Part shown: positions 46,340-58,950 of the stretch, piece by piece | Numbering within the stretch: position 1 is the stretch's first letter | Layout: every line of letters begins with the position of its first letter | Assembly: GCA_961205875.1 (NCBI GenBank) | Contig: OY540812.1 | Location: 18,786,001 to 18,850,000, forward strand | Reading direction: 5' to 3' | DNA: 64,000 nucleotides | Source: Sialis fuliginosa | Taxonomy: Eukaryota; Arthropoda; Insecta; Megaloptera; Sialidae | Made by a program: the position numbers and the translations under genes | Notes under the pieces: generated by a model | The model's input: only the letters and a program-made list of their open reading frames with translations | What the model was told of the DNA's origin: nothing | Database searches by the model: none

Positions 46340-46570
46340 ATACCGCACAGTTAACGCGGGGTGTCACGCGTAGGGCTTAAAAGGACACACTCGCAGTCAG
46401 AATTATGCAAATAGGACGGCGGAGGCCTGCGTAAATTATGCGTGTTCAGCACAAGACCTTCTCCAAGGATAAAAAACACTGCCAGTCGTCGAAACGTGTG
46501 GGAGGGGTGAGGCCAAAGTGGGAGATAGATACCTCTTGTGTACCTCCCTTACATTTCTCTTGTTGTAGTG
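46340..46570 (+). promoter_or_regulatory. GC-rich patch with TATA-like and initiator-like words
   Basis: CpG-rich sequence (ttaacgcggggtgtcacgcg) is followed by ttaaaagg (46377-46384) and a gcagtcag initiator-like word at 46393-46400, then the octamer atgcaaat. The TATA-to-initiator spacing (about 18-22) is shorter than the usual 28-31, which weakens the promoter reading. The 93-codon frame starting at 46438 has no family motif. Some of the sequence near 46480 (gtcgtcgaaacgtgtg) may belong to the hairpin repeat family nearby. Confidence 0.25.
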
Positions 46571-46735
46571 CAGTGGCGTTACATTGTGAGCAGATAAAGG
46601 GGCTTAGAAATTATTTATCAAAAAAAAATGAGTATACTTATATAATTTTACAAATAAATAATATTTCTGGTGTTACATTATTATTATTAAAGTTAATACT
46701 GGAAAACGGAGAATTATAAATAAATAATTATATCT

Positions 46736-46801
46736 CAACCACAAGAAAACATGCGTCGAGTGATTGTATACCTGTGGTTAAAATGTATTTATTTAGTTTA
46801 A
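46736..46801 (+). repeat. Partial relative of the 47021-47188 hairpin repeat
   Basis: The words gcgtcgagtgattgt, gtggttaa and atgtat, then gtttaagta, appear here in the same order as in the right arm of the hairpin at 47150-47200. An internal inverted pair, aaccacaag and ctgtggtt, is also present. Confidence 0.45.
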
Positions 46802-47020
46802 GTACCTAATTAAAAGTAGTGATGTAAATGGTGTTTATTACCGAAAATTAACGATGTATGAATTTATCTTGAAATATTATTAGAAATACGAGTATATACT
46901 TATAAATCAAAATTTACGTCACAAGGAATCCTCAAGAAATAAATATCAATGAACTATAGTTTAACTTAAAAAATTTTCTACTGGAAAAACGGAGAAACTG
47001 TGGTTTCTTGGTCACAAACT

Positions 47021-47188
47021 AAAAATATACACCTTAACCACAATAAAACAATGTTACTCGACACGTCGTTTCCACAAGAAGTGAAACTATTCCAGTCTGG
47101 AACTGTTAGGCTTCTGATGAGGACTTCTTGTAAAGTCGAAACAGGTGTGGAGTGACATTGTTTTATTGTGGTTAAGGTGTATATTTTT
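47021..47188. repeat. Hairpin repeat with 40-bp arms and hammerhead-like core
   Basis: The left arm (47021-47060) is the reverse complement of the right arm (47149-47188) with about two mismatches: aaaaatatacaccttaacc on the left, ggttaaggtgtatattttt on the right. Inside, on the + strand, ctgatga (47114-47120) is followed by a 5-bp stem gactt/aagtc (47122-47126 with 47133-47137) and gaaac (47138-47142), the order of the hammerhead ribozyme core. One extra G precedes the stem, and I cannot find a convincing cleavage site, so activity is doubtful. Hammerhead cores occur in Penelope-like and some other retroelements. Confidence 0.6.
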
Positions 47189-49167
47189 AATTTAAGTAAA
47201 AACATTATGTAAAACTTAGTTAGATATACGCTTTTTTCGACTCGTTGCTTTATTTTATGTGAATTTTGTTATTTTAATTATTAAATCCTTAATTCAGATT
47301 AATTTTAAAAATCTAAAATTTTCCATAAACGGTATTTTTTAACCATAATAATATTTTGAACATATAAGAGGAAAGATCCCCAATTTTGTTCTTGTTACAC
47401 CACTGTTCACACACCTTTCTCCCTTAACTTGTTTGTGTCTCTTGAATTATTGACGCATAACGTAGCTATGTTTCTTTTTGATGTTTGAATATATTTTAGG
47501 ATATAGTTTGAAAAAATGTGTATTAGGAGAAAATTGTAAGATTTTTGTTATAGAAGCGTTTTGAGATGCGTATACCTTGTATGAAATAAAATTGAATTTA
47601 AATATTTGAATGATCAATAGAAGACTAAATTGAATTTCGTTTTTGAAACTTCTGTTATGTATATCTGAAGTTTTGAAATTGTTATTACTTTTTGTTTTAA
47701 AGTATCGAAAATAACTAAAAAATTACCTGCTATTTACTTATTACTGATAAAATTTCAGACATTTTATTTTTTATTTTGAGTTGTTGTTACGAAATTATTT
47801 TAATATATATGTTTTTCAACATTTCACTAGATATATGATAAAAATATAAGCTATTTTTCTTTTTAATACTTATATAAAAAAGTGTTTGTATATAGTAATT
47901 AATAGTTAATAGATTTTTATAGTTTGCCTGTTATTGTCTGTTTTAGATATAAATCATGTTTTAGTTTTTGCTAATAATTAATTATACTTTTACAAATAAA
48001 TTAATTGATATTTATTTTAATCGTATACAATTAATCAATTGATATAACATTATATTCTACATACATACAAATGTAAAATAAAATATCTATTTAAATCCAT
48101 AGTTCTCAAAAATTTGGATGTAGGCATTAAAATAATTATAAAAAAATTCGTGGCAAATACTGATGTCATTATTAGTTCTTTATAATATAAGAGCAACTTT
48201 AAAAATTAGCAATAAATAAGTGTAAATAATGATTCAGGGAGATGAAGTATGCTACACAAAGATACGTGAAATTATATGGAAATTTTCTTTTGTATTGGTT
48301 AATACTTCAATTTACAATTCGTATAATATTTTTAACACGAACTGCAATACGTTTGACAATCGCTGATTTTAACTAAAAATAAAAACATAAAATCTTACCT
48401 TAGATATCTTCACTTTTCGATTTCTCAATTTACGAACTGATGTTAAATACTGGTATATCATTAAACTTATAACTTGATTGCTTTATTATCAATGATACAT
48501 AAACTTCTTCCATGGAATAATATTTCCATTTACCTACATATGTCACTAAACTCTAATATTTGACGAAATAAATATAATATTAATCACCAATACATATGTA
48601 CATGTTTGCACTTTAATCATTAGAACCAATTCAAATTAAGATAATGATATCGATCCAGTGAAGCACACACATACATGCATAAATCAATACCTACGTGCTG
48701 CATTTCTGTAATTATCTCGGTGTACAAGCTATTGATTGATACCAAGTGGCTTAAAGTAATTGCACACAAGTCTCGTATATCACCAGATTGGATATTGGTA
48801 CATTCTGATTTCTAGGAAATACTACACCACAGTGCAGTGGTCTACACGTCTACAAAATACAAGAAAACCCACGTATGACATATGTATGGTTTTGTCATTA
48901 TTAACGATATTAATAAGCTGGAGAAACTTATGTAATTGTATATATAATAATATGTGATGCACTTATTATAATAGATAGTGACTCACAAAATTAGATCTTT
49001 TAAAATATTTTACATTTAAAATATTTATTTTATTTTATGAAATGATTTCCTACTTTTAGATTTATATTTTTGACATTTATATCAAACAATAAGTTTATGT
49101 TTACTATTTGATAACAAAACATTCAAATTGTTTTTGTAAGAATAATAGTAAAAAAAACATCGGAAAA
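47189..49167. other. Gene-free AT-rich intergenic DNA
   Basis: No gene recognised; open frames are short and compositionally random. Confidence 0.45.
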
Positions 49168-49612
49168 TGAACAGTGCTAGGTAGTTAATTATTGAACAAT
49201 TTAAATAAAAACCAATAAAGTGTTCAGAAAATTGCCTGGCATTGGTTAACCATTTAATTGCTATACAATTGTACTAAAAATATTATTTTTCTTAAAACGC
49301 ACCTGATTATTTTTTCGTATATTTTTAATTTTTTAATAGTTTCAATCTAAATCTAAATTTATACAAACATCAAAATGACATTTAAAACGTCAAAGTAAAT
49401 ATCAATTAAAAAAATATAAATCTTTGTAAAGGTATATTTTACAACACACGTTGTAGACCTATATTATAGAAAATTGAATATTTAATTTATTTTAAGATGT
49501 CACCCCTCCCCCTTACACATAATTTTGATGATTTTGAAATGAGACCGTCCTCAAGCCAAAACCAATCATCCAGCCAAGTTTCATTTATATCGGTTATGTG
49601 GTTCATGATAGA
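49168..49612 (-). repeat. Dispersed non-autonomous repeat, copy 3 (inverted, truncated)
   Basis: The reverse complement is collinear with the second half of copy 1 (12660-13020): attgcctggcattggttaa, ttttacaaca and cgttgtagac, gaccgtcctcaagccaa, and cggttatgtggttcatga appear in order. It ends at the goes-with-patient landmark gttcatga and lacks the TCTG tract. The block at about 49300-49390 is shared with 42655-42795. Confidence 0.6.
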
Positions 49613-49849
49613 CAGCCATTTAAATTAATAAACATTGTTACATTAACATTCTAATCAATCGATATAAGATACTTTTTAGTGGTTTGGAAACATACATGTT
49701 TTAAACTTGACGACAAAATAACAATGATAATCAAACAAGAAAGGTAAAATAAAAATCACTCTTTCTTAGGCGTCCGCATGAACAAAAAAAAACAACATAA
49801 AAATTTACGTTCTTAAATATAAAGGTTTAATACGATGTCCAGTATATAC

Positions 49850-49995
49850 CTTTCTGATAAAAACGCGTAACTGACGACCGGAAACTGGCCGTCATATCCG
49901 CCATTTTGTGGCGGGGTATTGGATACGGTACCGTCATTTGATTCCACCAGAGGCCGTAACGGTTTTATGAAGTTCGGTGCTAGTCGCTAAGTCGG
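49850..49995. promoter_or_regulatory. GC-rich unique patch with a Pho/YY1-like site
   Basis: Sequence such as ctgacgaccggaaactgg and ccgccattttgtggcgg stands out from AT-rich flanks. The ccgccattttg word fits the known binding consensus of Pho/YY1 factors (core GCCAT). There is no open frame of note. It may be a promoter or Polycomb-type element, or part of an unrecognised repeat. Confidence 0.3.
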
Positions 49996-51905
49996 TCATT
50001 GAATAGAATATTTATACCCTATCAGCGCAATGAAATGTTCCAGAATACCGTGGGGTATGTTGACGTATGTATGTATACACAAATATATTCGTACATATAT
50101 TTTATATCCTTTATTTTAAAACCACTTATAAAGGTATTTGTTATGAATAACAATTTTGAAACTATCATATATGTACATTTGTACATTGTACATATTATTA
50201 TAAGGAATTATGAAGAAGTCTTATTGTAAGATTTATTATAGATTCTCTTATAAATAAAGTTTAATCAAATGTATGAAAATTTGTTCTCTCTACATTTTTG
50301 TGAAGAATATAGTTAAAAGACAAATGATTTAATGTGTTCTGAGTTAATCAATTAATAGTCAATTAAACAAATAACATTTTATTGTGTACCATACTAATTG
50401 TAAAATATGGACACATTTGTTGTGCAATCTCTCATACTGAAGAGTAACATATCCAGAACAGGTTTAATTTTATTTATTCTCATCATTACTACCAGTAGTA
50501 GAGTCATTTTATCAAATTGTTTTTTTAATAAGAAACTGAAAGGAAGGAGCATATTTTTACTAACTTAAATCTTTTTTTACATTATTTAATAAAATTATAA
50601 GATTTTTAAATAGTTATGTAGGGAAATTTATAACAAATTTATTTATTTTTGCAAATCGGCTAACACAATTGAAGATTTAAAAAAAAACTTTTTATCAAAA
50701 ATGGCCAAAATAAATTGCTTTGCAGAGGTCACCCATGTAAAACAAAAATTGCTCCTTCCATTCAGTTCCTTATTAAAAAAAGTACTGATTTGACTCCACT
50801 ACAGGGTGCTTAAAACAGATTTAGTAGAAATATTTGACCGTTCGATTTTTTAGTGGCGGCCCTGCACATACTCAGAAAAAACAGGTGTCAATAAAGACGG
50901 TTTTTAAGCCATGACTATTCAATTTGTTCCAAATGAGCCCCCTTTTCCATTTTTATTCACACAAGTCATTAGATATTTTAAGATTTTTCTCAATAATTCA
51001 ATCTACTGTGAGAAAATATGTTAATAATTTGTAATTAATGAATTTCAAAGATGAAAAACAATGTTTGAGCTGTACAATATCTGTAATATGATTAAACGCC
51101 CTGACATTCCTTTTTTATTAACAAATCTATATAGAAAACATGTAAAATATATAATGAGCTATTTAGGCAAAAAGTAGAAAATTGTATTGAAATTGACAGG
51201 TTGTAGGAAAAACTAAACAAATAGTTTAAAATAATTGAAGAAAATGTTTATATGTAGTTTAAAATGCATAAACAGGTACTTACATAACGTAGACTGTTTT
51301 TTACTTTTACATATTAAATTCTTCAACGTAAAAAATAGTCCAACTATAAGCGTAAAATAAAACAACAATCCCGATAAAAATATTTTAATATCCATACATA
51401 CAACGAAAAATATTTAAGAGAATATATTAGACAGTTAGGAACATGCGTCTCTTGTAGAGGATATAATATATTATATGTACAATTTTGTAATAACCTCTTA
51501 CGTAATGATGTATCGTAAATTATTAACACAGTGAAACAGTAATTAAAATAAAGCGATATCTCGATATGTACGAAAATGTATTTATCCTGGCGATAAGGGG
51601 AACACGACCAATACAAATTATTGCACATAAACGATCAAATAATTTACGATATACTTTATTAGTTACGACTTACGTCTGACGTGTGCGTTTTGCGACTTCC
51701 CCACACATAATAAACCAGTGTATTTCAAACTGTTTTAATAAAGATATATTTTATTCATTATATTATATTTATTATAATGATTCAGAAATTTATAATCTGA
51801 GGAAATAATCTTTCTTTGTAGACTTGTAATTATAATTTGAGTTTTATTCTGTATAAGTCAAAAACATATTTTTCTTATGTATGATTTCGTGGCCGTTGTC
51901 CATAA
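49996..51905. other. Gene-free AT-rich intergenic DNA
   Basis: Open frames (49999-50229, 51213-51395, 51344-51628) show no family motif. A GC-richer phrase near 50800-50870 is unassigned. Confidence 0.45.
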
Positions 51906-52037
51906 GAACTTACTTTTCAGGTTGTTGTTTACGTTGTCGTATTTTATTACTTGACGTTTCGACTCTCATGTCGGAGTCTTCTTCAGAAGTGTTTCTGAAA
52001 TAACTCCGATGAGGACAACAGCCTGAAAAGTTAGTTC
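51906..52037 (-). repeat. Hairpin repeat (132 bp) with degenerate hammerhead-like core
   Basis: Arms of about 22 bp (51906-51928 and 52016-52037) read gaacttacttttcagg and its reverse complement with few mismatches. Read on the - strand, ctgaagaa (51986-51979), stem gactc/gagtc (51978-51974 with 51965-51961) and gaaac (51960-51956) mirror the plan seen at 47114-47142, including an extra purine before the stem. The core reads CTGAAGA instead of CTGATGA, so a working ribozyme is unlikely. Confidence 0.55.
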
Positions 52038-53363
52038 ATATCAGAAACTTATTCTTTGGCTGAAGATATATAATATTCGTAATCAAATATAAACAAAATA
52101 TAAATAATATATATTTTTCCAAATATATATACAATATTGTACCCCAGACTCTCATATATTCGACAGATTCTTAAAAAAAATTTAACCTACGACACCTTTC
52201 CTTCAGACAATATACTATTGCAAGGTATTTTTAGTAACGATTCCCAATATTCCAAAAAATTTTCTGTGACTCATTACAATATATTATACAACCCACGATT
52301 TAAGAACTACTGATTTAGTATATAATAAAAATTGATTACGTATTGTTTACGTGGATATTTCGTACCTAAATAACAGAAACACAATTGTCTAAAATAAAGT
52401 ATTTTTGGTATTTATTTACATCATATTCGTATTTAATTTTTTCCCGAAAACTGTAATTCTAATATAATTAGCTACATACTTCTTATATAGTTTACATGTT
52501 CTCTACATTGAAATACAGATAATTGTTGTTTACGTCTAAACGCACACATAAAAAAATTTGAATCAATAAAATTATGTAAAATACACTTGAAATGTTGAAA
52601 AGCACTGGTATTTATTATTTACAAAACGATATTTGCCGAGTCACGTGACAACAGAATTTACCCTTGCAGGAATTAACGGGGGTTTATTGTTCAGAAAATG
52701 TGTCAAATCATTAACGGATTTAGTTGAGGACTATTGAGGACTAATATATCATACGTGAAAACAGTTATTATTGCTTATTGTGTTTCTATTCGCATTAATG
52801 TGAGATCGCTATTGCAGGATTTCGTAGTGATGACTCAGTGAAACGGAATTAATTATGAATTTTTAAGTGTTTATATGAACTTTTCGAAATTTTATAATAA
52901 AATTTATGCTTTGTTATTTTTTGTGTACAAGATTTTAACACGAGTTGGTTATTTTTATACTTAATTTAATATTTTTCAGTCCAAAATTAACATAAAAATT
53001 AATCATTTCCATTAAAAAAGCTCAATTCTAAAACATATGTTAAAACAACTAATCGCATACGACATTTTACGCCGGCCCTTGTGATGTTATGAAAAAAAGT
53101 CGAGATAAATTATTCATATCGTCAGTTTAGCGTAATAAAAATGTAAAAATATTCAGAATTTTTAAACTATGTATATAATTTTGTAAACAAAGCAAGTTAA
53201 AACGAAATTTGTTTAAATACAACTAGCGGAAGTGAAGTTTTAGATTTTACTAGCTTAAAGAAATATACAGAAAAAGTAATAACTAAATAAAAACATGAAT
53301 AATATTAACCTTTTGGTATACCATATATAGTTATTCGTATTTAAAGAGTAATTCGTATTGACA
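52038..53363. other. Gene-free AT-rich intergenic DNA
   Basis: No gene recognised. A short GC-richer stretch near 52636-52760 includes a direct repeat of gaggactattgaggacta type. Nothing else stands out. Confidence 0.4.
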
Positions 53364-53438
53364 TAGGGTCTCTTTTTACGCGGTAGATACGATCCACAGC
53401 ATATCGCGCATAAAAAATCGCTTAAAAAAAGACCCCTA
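53364..53438. repeat. Very short inverted-repeat element (75 bp)
   Basis: The ends tagggtctctttttacg and, in reverse complement, taggggtctttttttaag form an imperfect inverted repeat; the middle holds gcggtagatacgatcc and gcatatcgcgc. It could be a minimal MITE or a deletion derivative. Confidence 0.45.
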
Positions 53439-53829
53439 CGTTCTATAATTTTCTTAAGCCGCCTAAAACCAAATCAATCAGTTAAAATAGGCCGAAAATC
53501 GCATTATGAAAACTCACGAAAATAAGAAGTCTAAAAAAATACACAGAAAATTAATTCGAAAATCTGAAAGAAATTAATGTAAAACTTAAAATAAAACACT
53601 TTTATTTTTCCTTTTTATTTATATTTTTTGATCAGAATTATCGCCACTATCTGTAAATACAACATCGTTTGTGAACTCATGCGAAATCTTGTTAAAAACT
53701 TGTCTTTGGTCCATTTTTTCTCATTGAAGTAAAATTTATCTGATTTATGTATATGTATTTATCTGTTGCCCATATAATTTATAATTGTATATGTTTGAAT
53801 ACTGGATCTTCAAGAATATACAAGTATAC

Positions 53830-54177
53830 TTATAGAATTATAAGCTATTTCCCTCGACTTCGTACGCGTGGAACTTAAGTAAGTAAAAACAACACCATGA
53901 AGTAAGGTTAGGTAAATAACACAGATATAGTCGATAAAACAGGTTTTTAGTTTCACGCTAGATTTGTATATGTCAAAAAATTATAATCATCACGCGTACA
54001 AATGTCCGACACCCATTTTTTATCTAATACATTTTTCGGAATACAAAGTAGCATATATCCTTGCTCAGAATGCAAGCTATTTCCCTGCTAATTTTCATCA
54101 AGATCGTTTAAGCGGTTTAGCCGTGAATAGCTAACAAAGAGACAGATACTTTCGCATTTATAATATTAGTGTGGATG
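53830..54177 (+). repeat. LINE/SINE-type interspersed repeat tail
   Basis: The words cgacttcgtacgcgtgga at about 53856 and tttcatcaagatcgtttaag, aagcggtttagccgtg and actttcgcatttataatatt at 54096-54170 are the familiar 3' part of RTE-type retroelements and derived SINEs in insects, especially Lepidoptera. No reverse transcriptase part is present. The family name is a recollection, not a search result. Confidence 0.5.
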
Positions 54178-54339
54178 TTATTTTATTTGGGTATTAAGCT
54201 ATAGGAATAACTTTTTTAACCAATGAATTTTATTTATAACAAAAAAATCGGATTTTCTTCCTTTTAATTTGTGTTTATTGCATTAGTTTCTCAAGGTAAC
54301 TGACTTCTGGATCACTCCATGTATGCATATGTGCATGTA

Positions 54340-54540
54340 CGTGTGTAGAGTCATTCCAACGCCGGGTTCGAACTCCTGTGATGACATTATTGCAAAATAC
54401 CTGAACAGAAAGAATGCCAAACATTCTCACTGTACCCGCACCCACCTGCTTTGCCCCACTCTCTAGACAAGTTGCGCGCCGCGTCGCAGCGCGCGTGTGT
54501 GTTTGCGTGTGCGTGTGTGAATGAAGCGTCGACTAGCGCA
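54340..54540. other. GC-rich patch with B-box-like word and CG/GT repeats
   Basis: gggttcgaactcc (54365-54377) fits the RNA polymerase III B box, but no A box is found at tRNA spacing, so it is at most an eroded tRNA-derived SINE. It is followed by a CpG-dense run (gcgcgccgcgtcgcagcgcgc) and a (TG)n tract. The - strand frames at 54387-54735 look like composition artefacts. Confidence 0.35.
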
Positions 54541-54699
54541 CGAGCAATTATTTTTAACATGTTTTTGTGAAGACCTCGTTTTGACAAAGTGTGTAGTCTC
54601 TTTTTGATATGAATTTTTACATAGCTTAGCATTTTTGTGTGACAGTAATAGGCAGATGAAATATTTTGGCGTGTTTATGTATAATTTTCTGTATTTTAT

Positions 54700-57600
54700 A
54701 TTATACAGGGTGTTTCTATTAAGACAGAAAAACACTTTCTAATGAATTCATGTTTAAATTATTTCACAAAAATTGGAAAAATACATAAGCATAGCTCGCA
54801 AGACGCGTCTCTCTTGAAACCACTTTACACATGTGACTTAAGTTTTTTTTTCAGTATATATCGTGACAACCATATAGCGTTATCTGCACTGTTGCACTTC
54901 GAAAAGCTAAATTTAAATTGACTGCAAATTGCGAAGTTTACACACAGTATACATAAATAATATGATCTTGATCTTGTCGACGTGATGAGTCTCCGTCACC
55001 TTAGTCCTTACATAATTGTATTAAAAGGTAGGGGAGGAAAAGGGATTAGTTTCTTTCTCACCACGTTTGTGTCTTCGGTATGCTGAAAACCTTTACACTG
55101 TATTTTCTATTATTCTTTAAACACTAAACTAAAACGAAACGAAAGCACACAAATCAAAACTACGTTGATTCTAACAATAAATAATGATAAAGCGGTGTCA
55201 CTACAAGGCCACTCCGAGCTGTTACGTTATGTCGCGTAGCGAATATATCAATGTTCTAACAATTAGTGGTTCTACTACAACATTCTGAGCGAATACGGTT
55301 ATATCGAGTACAAAACGAATAGTGGTTTAACAATAAATAAAATTAGCGCGGAGTAACAATCATATTTTATGTTATTCGACGAGCGGTACTTATCGATATT
55401 TATCTGCCTACTGACCATCGTGCGTCGACGAGTGCAGTAAGTAATACTTAACTTAACCTGTCCGCGTATTACAATAAAAATAATTGATTCTGGGTATTAA
55501 ATAAATAATATTTTATTTTTATTTTTTGTCTTCTAGCTCCTCTTGAACTTTTTAGACATCTTTTATACTTTTTTTATTATTATTATTATTTATATAATAT
55601 TTTTTGGTATGGTCTGACCATATATATGGGTAACTAGAAGAATAATAGCTATAGTGCATTTTGGGTCCAAAGAAGTATAAAGCAAGTTCTATATTTTCCC
55701 TTCTAATATTTAAATATAAATTTTTTTCTATCTGTGAAAACATACAACAAATTAATTCGTTATTTTGAAAAGAAGACCACATATTGAACTTGAAAACGTA
55801 TTACAGGCCAGAAAAAAAATCTAAACAGATCGAAATTTTAAGACAAAGAATGTTCCATTATTTCTGAACTTACGATAATTTTAGAAAAAAGTGTTTTTAA
55901 AATAAAAATACTCCTGACACACAGAACACAGAATGATTTTGAAGATTTGTTTTAAGTTTAAACTTTATCAATTTGACAAAATGAGTTTTTAAATTACTAC
56001 CCTAGTTTACCGTCTAACGTAAAATGATAAAACACCATAAAAAATGATAATAAAAACCTCTATATTAGTCAATATCGTTTTTAAATACGGATTATTTTAA
56101 TAACACCCTGTTTGTCTACTGTCTTTTTAATTTTAAATTATCATAAGGGTTACTTTTTTTCAAGTGTTTTCTAACCAGTTTATTTATTACCTCCGCACTT
56201 GTAGTAAGTATGTAGTTAACATTGTAAGTGTAAGTTTACCTTAAACAAACTCAAGCACAAATGTTACGTTTCGCACGTAAAATAGTTTTGCAGTGAGTGA
56301 TTTTTTTTGTTTCTTGCGTTAGCAATATTTCACAAACAATAAAACATTGAGCAGCCGGTAACAAATGTAATCAGCTTTACCGATTGGCTGCAGATATTTC
56401 TGTATGAGATGTCTAGAAGCCAATCCATTTCTCTCCAGAAATGTGTTTAGTTATTTATTAACTTTCTCTCTAAGCAATTCTATATTTTTTTGGAGTTTCT
56501 TTTTAATACCAGTCTGTGATGTTTGAAGTTTTTATGAATATACATTTTTTATGTAACTTGCGTTTCTTTAATATTTCTTTCATTTTATTCCATACTACAG
56601 GTAATATTGCCAGAATTAAGTTTGTACTTTTTTATATTTGTATACTTTACAATCACAATGTTTTCAGTTTGATATTACTTTCAATTTCTTATTATTTATT
56701 AATTATATTTGTAAATTCATTTAACTATATATTTTTTCAAAAAAAGAAAGAGTCGTTGAGAAGCTAATTAATTTTTGTCGATTTTTTTTAGTTTTCTACT
56801 AAAATACATACTCGTATACAGTGTCGGATTAAGGAGGGGACTCACTTCAAGTGCCAAGATAGTGGGAGGAGGGGGGGGGGGTTATATAAAACCAATAAAC
56901 TAAACCTATAACACAAAAAACGTCCTGGCTATATCACCGAAGATGGAATACCAAAAAAAAAACACCTATAATAGTAAACTATATAATTTCAACTTTTATT
57001 GAACTTCAACCGATTCAATCTTACGGTTTTAATTGTGTAATATATTGATAAGTTCATTTTCAGTTAAAATTATAAGCATGATAAAATTTCAACTGAAATA
57101 TTTACAAATTATTAGTTTGGAATAGTTGTAAGATCTAATATTAAATATAGGTACATAAAATAGTATTATTTTATAGAATAAAATAGAATAGAATTATACT
57201 ATATTTAAAATAATATAAATTATAATTCAGTGTTTTCATGTTTATTTACATTTTATTCAATATTATTAAGTTAGATACTCAAATTTCATGAATAATATGA
57301 ATAAAAAATAAAAATAAAATACAATTTCACAAAAATGTATTAGGTATATAATAATGTATTCGTATCTTATGAACATAAATATCCTATATTCTACTCATAT
57401 CTATTTGTGTATACTTAGCTTGTGGGTGTACGTATTGTATTTATTAATAAAAATGTAATAGTTACTATATATGTTTAATACATACATACATTTTCAACAC
57501 ATTCTTTTAATTTGCATGTGCTATATGTAAACAGATATGGTATTTCGTTATTATGTCTCTCTGTGTTATTATTAGATGTGTTTATTTTATAGTTAATTAT

Positions 57601-58126
57601 TGTTAAAACTATCATTAATTGTTAATATATTCATAACATTATATGGTGTCTCTGTTAATAGCAACTAAATATATTATTTTTAGATTCAAATGTATTATAG
57701 TTCAACGTTTAATAACAATGTTCACTGATGGTGAAACATAAACTATAATGTTTATTTTGATGATTACAAAATGTTAAATTGAACTTTCAAAATATACACA
57801 TCTATCAGAAGCATTTGCTATTTTAAATGTACATAAATAGCTAATACAAATGTTTATACATACCGTACCTACCTACGTGAAGTAAATATGTATAAACGTG
57901 ATTGTGACTGATTTTTGAGTATTTTTAAGGAGGTTATAAAATTATTTAAAAGTCTATAAGCATTAACTGCCACTTAATCTTGACCCATAAAAACAATAAT
58001 TTGTATTTTGCCATTACTAATTTATAAACCTGTAGTTTTTCGTTAAAATGAAAACATTTAATTTTTTTGACGATACATGTATTTTTTAAACTTGATACGA
58101 AAACTACTTACTATTCGAAAGTCTAA
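54700..58126. other. Gene-free intergenic DNA
   Basis: It starts with tacagggtgtttct (54705-54718), a commonly seen transposon end, without a visible partner. CpG-containing sequence lies at 55195-55260 and 55380-55440. A G10-type run at 56870-56880 follows cagtgtcggattaagg, another phrase seen at transposon ends. No gene was recognised, and AT-rich open frames such as 56516-56767 are random in character. Confidence 0.35.
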
Positions 58127-58455
58127 TGTCCGGTATTATAAAGGAGCTAGCAAAATTTGCTAGCTAGCAATTACTTTCAAATGAGGTTTTAATTCTGTAC
58201 TAGTATCTATGGATTAGTTATGGAATTTAGAGCAGTGACACTTCAACTAATTGTAACACAGGCATCTTTCACCGTACAAAATAATTTTCATAATATCACC
58301 ACTGTTTTAATACCGTTGGTATTTACCTACAACGTGTGCCTGAAACATATCAAAGTCTTCAACAAACTCCAAAATAACTGTCATATAAGTTTGATATCTC
58401 ATTTGAAAATGCTTGCTAGCTAGCAAATTTGCTAGGTCCTTTATAATACCGGACA
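58127..58455. mobile_element. MITE with long inverted repeats (329 bp) and TAA target duplication
   Basis: Terminal inverted repeats of about 58 bp begin tgtccggtattataaagga and run through a gctagctagcaa motif to tttcaaatgag on both sides, with few mismatches. The trinucleotide taa flanks both ends (58124-58126 and 58456-58458). A TAA-type 3-bp duplication is what PIF/Harbinger (Tourist-type) elements make; TA plus a chance base would instead fit Tc1/mariner. The middle is non-coding. Confidence 0.75.
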
Positions 58456-58659
58456 TAAATCTCTTGAATTAGTTCAGGCTATAAGATTTACAATAGACCT
58501 GTATTGAACAATATTTATTTTCTAACAAAACTAGAAAGAAGCTTTATAGATATGTAATTTGACGAAAAAATATATTAACTTGTTTAATATTTTGGTCAGA
58601 TCTATTAGAAAAAGTTACAATTGATACTTTTTGATAAAAATGGATATAATTTTCAAATA

Positions 58660-58950
58660 AACGCGGACGACGCGCGCGTCGCGTGGGGAATATCTAGTCC
58701 TTATTACATCTAAAATAATCATAGAAAAGAAAAAAGGGAAAAAAAACACATAATAAATTGCATTTGGCGAGAGTGGGTTCTGTACAAGTCCGGTCTCGAT
58801 CCAGTGAACTTATGATTGACAAATGAACGCCACGGCATTTCTGCTTAACTTGGTTATTCTATCATAGTCGCGCCGTCCATTACTCTTCAAACGGCAGGCG
58901 GGCCTAACGCTACCAAACAGAGCCGACTTGCTCTGTTTGTTAGATATTTA
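58660..58950. other. GC-rich patches with a 9-bp hairpin
   Basis: A CpG-dense word cggacgacgcgcgcgtcgcg occurs at 58664-58683. A second unique GC-richer block (58765-58935) ends in caaacagag...ctctgtttg, a 9-bp stem with an 8-base loop (58914-58939). No coding frame is recognised; regulatory DNA or an old repeat are both possible. Confidence 0.35.

Noticed and set aside
54365..54377. B-box-like gggttcgaactcc suggesting a tRNA
   Set aside because: No A box or acceptor stem is found around it; at most an eroded SINE.
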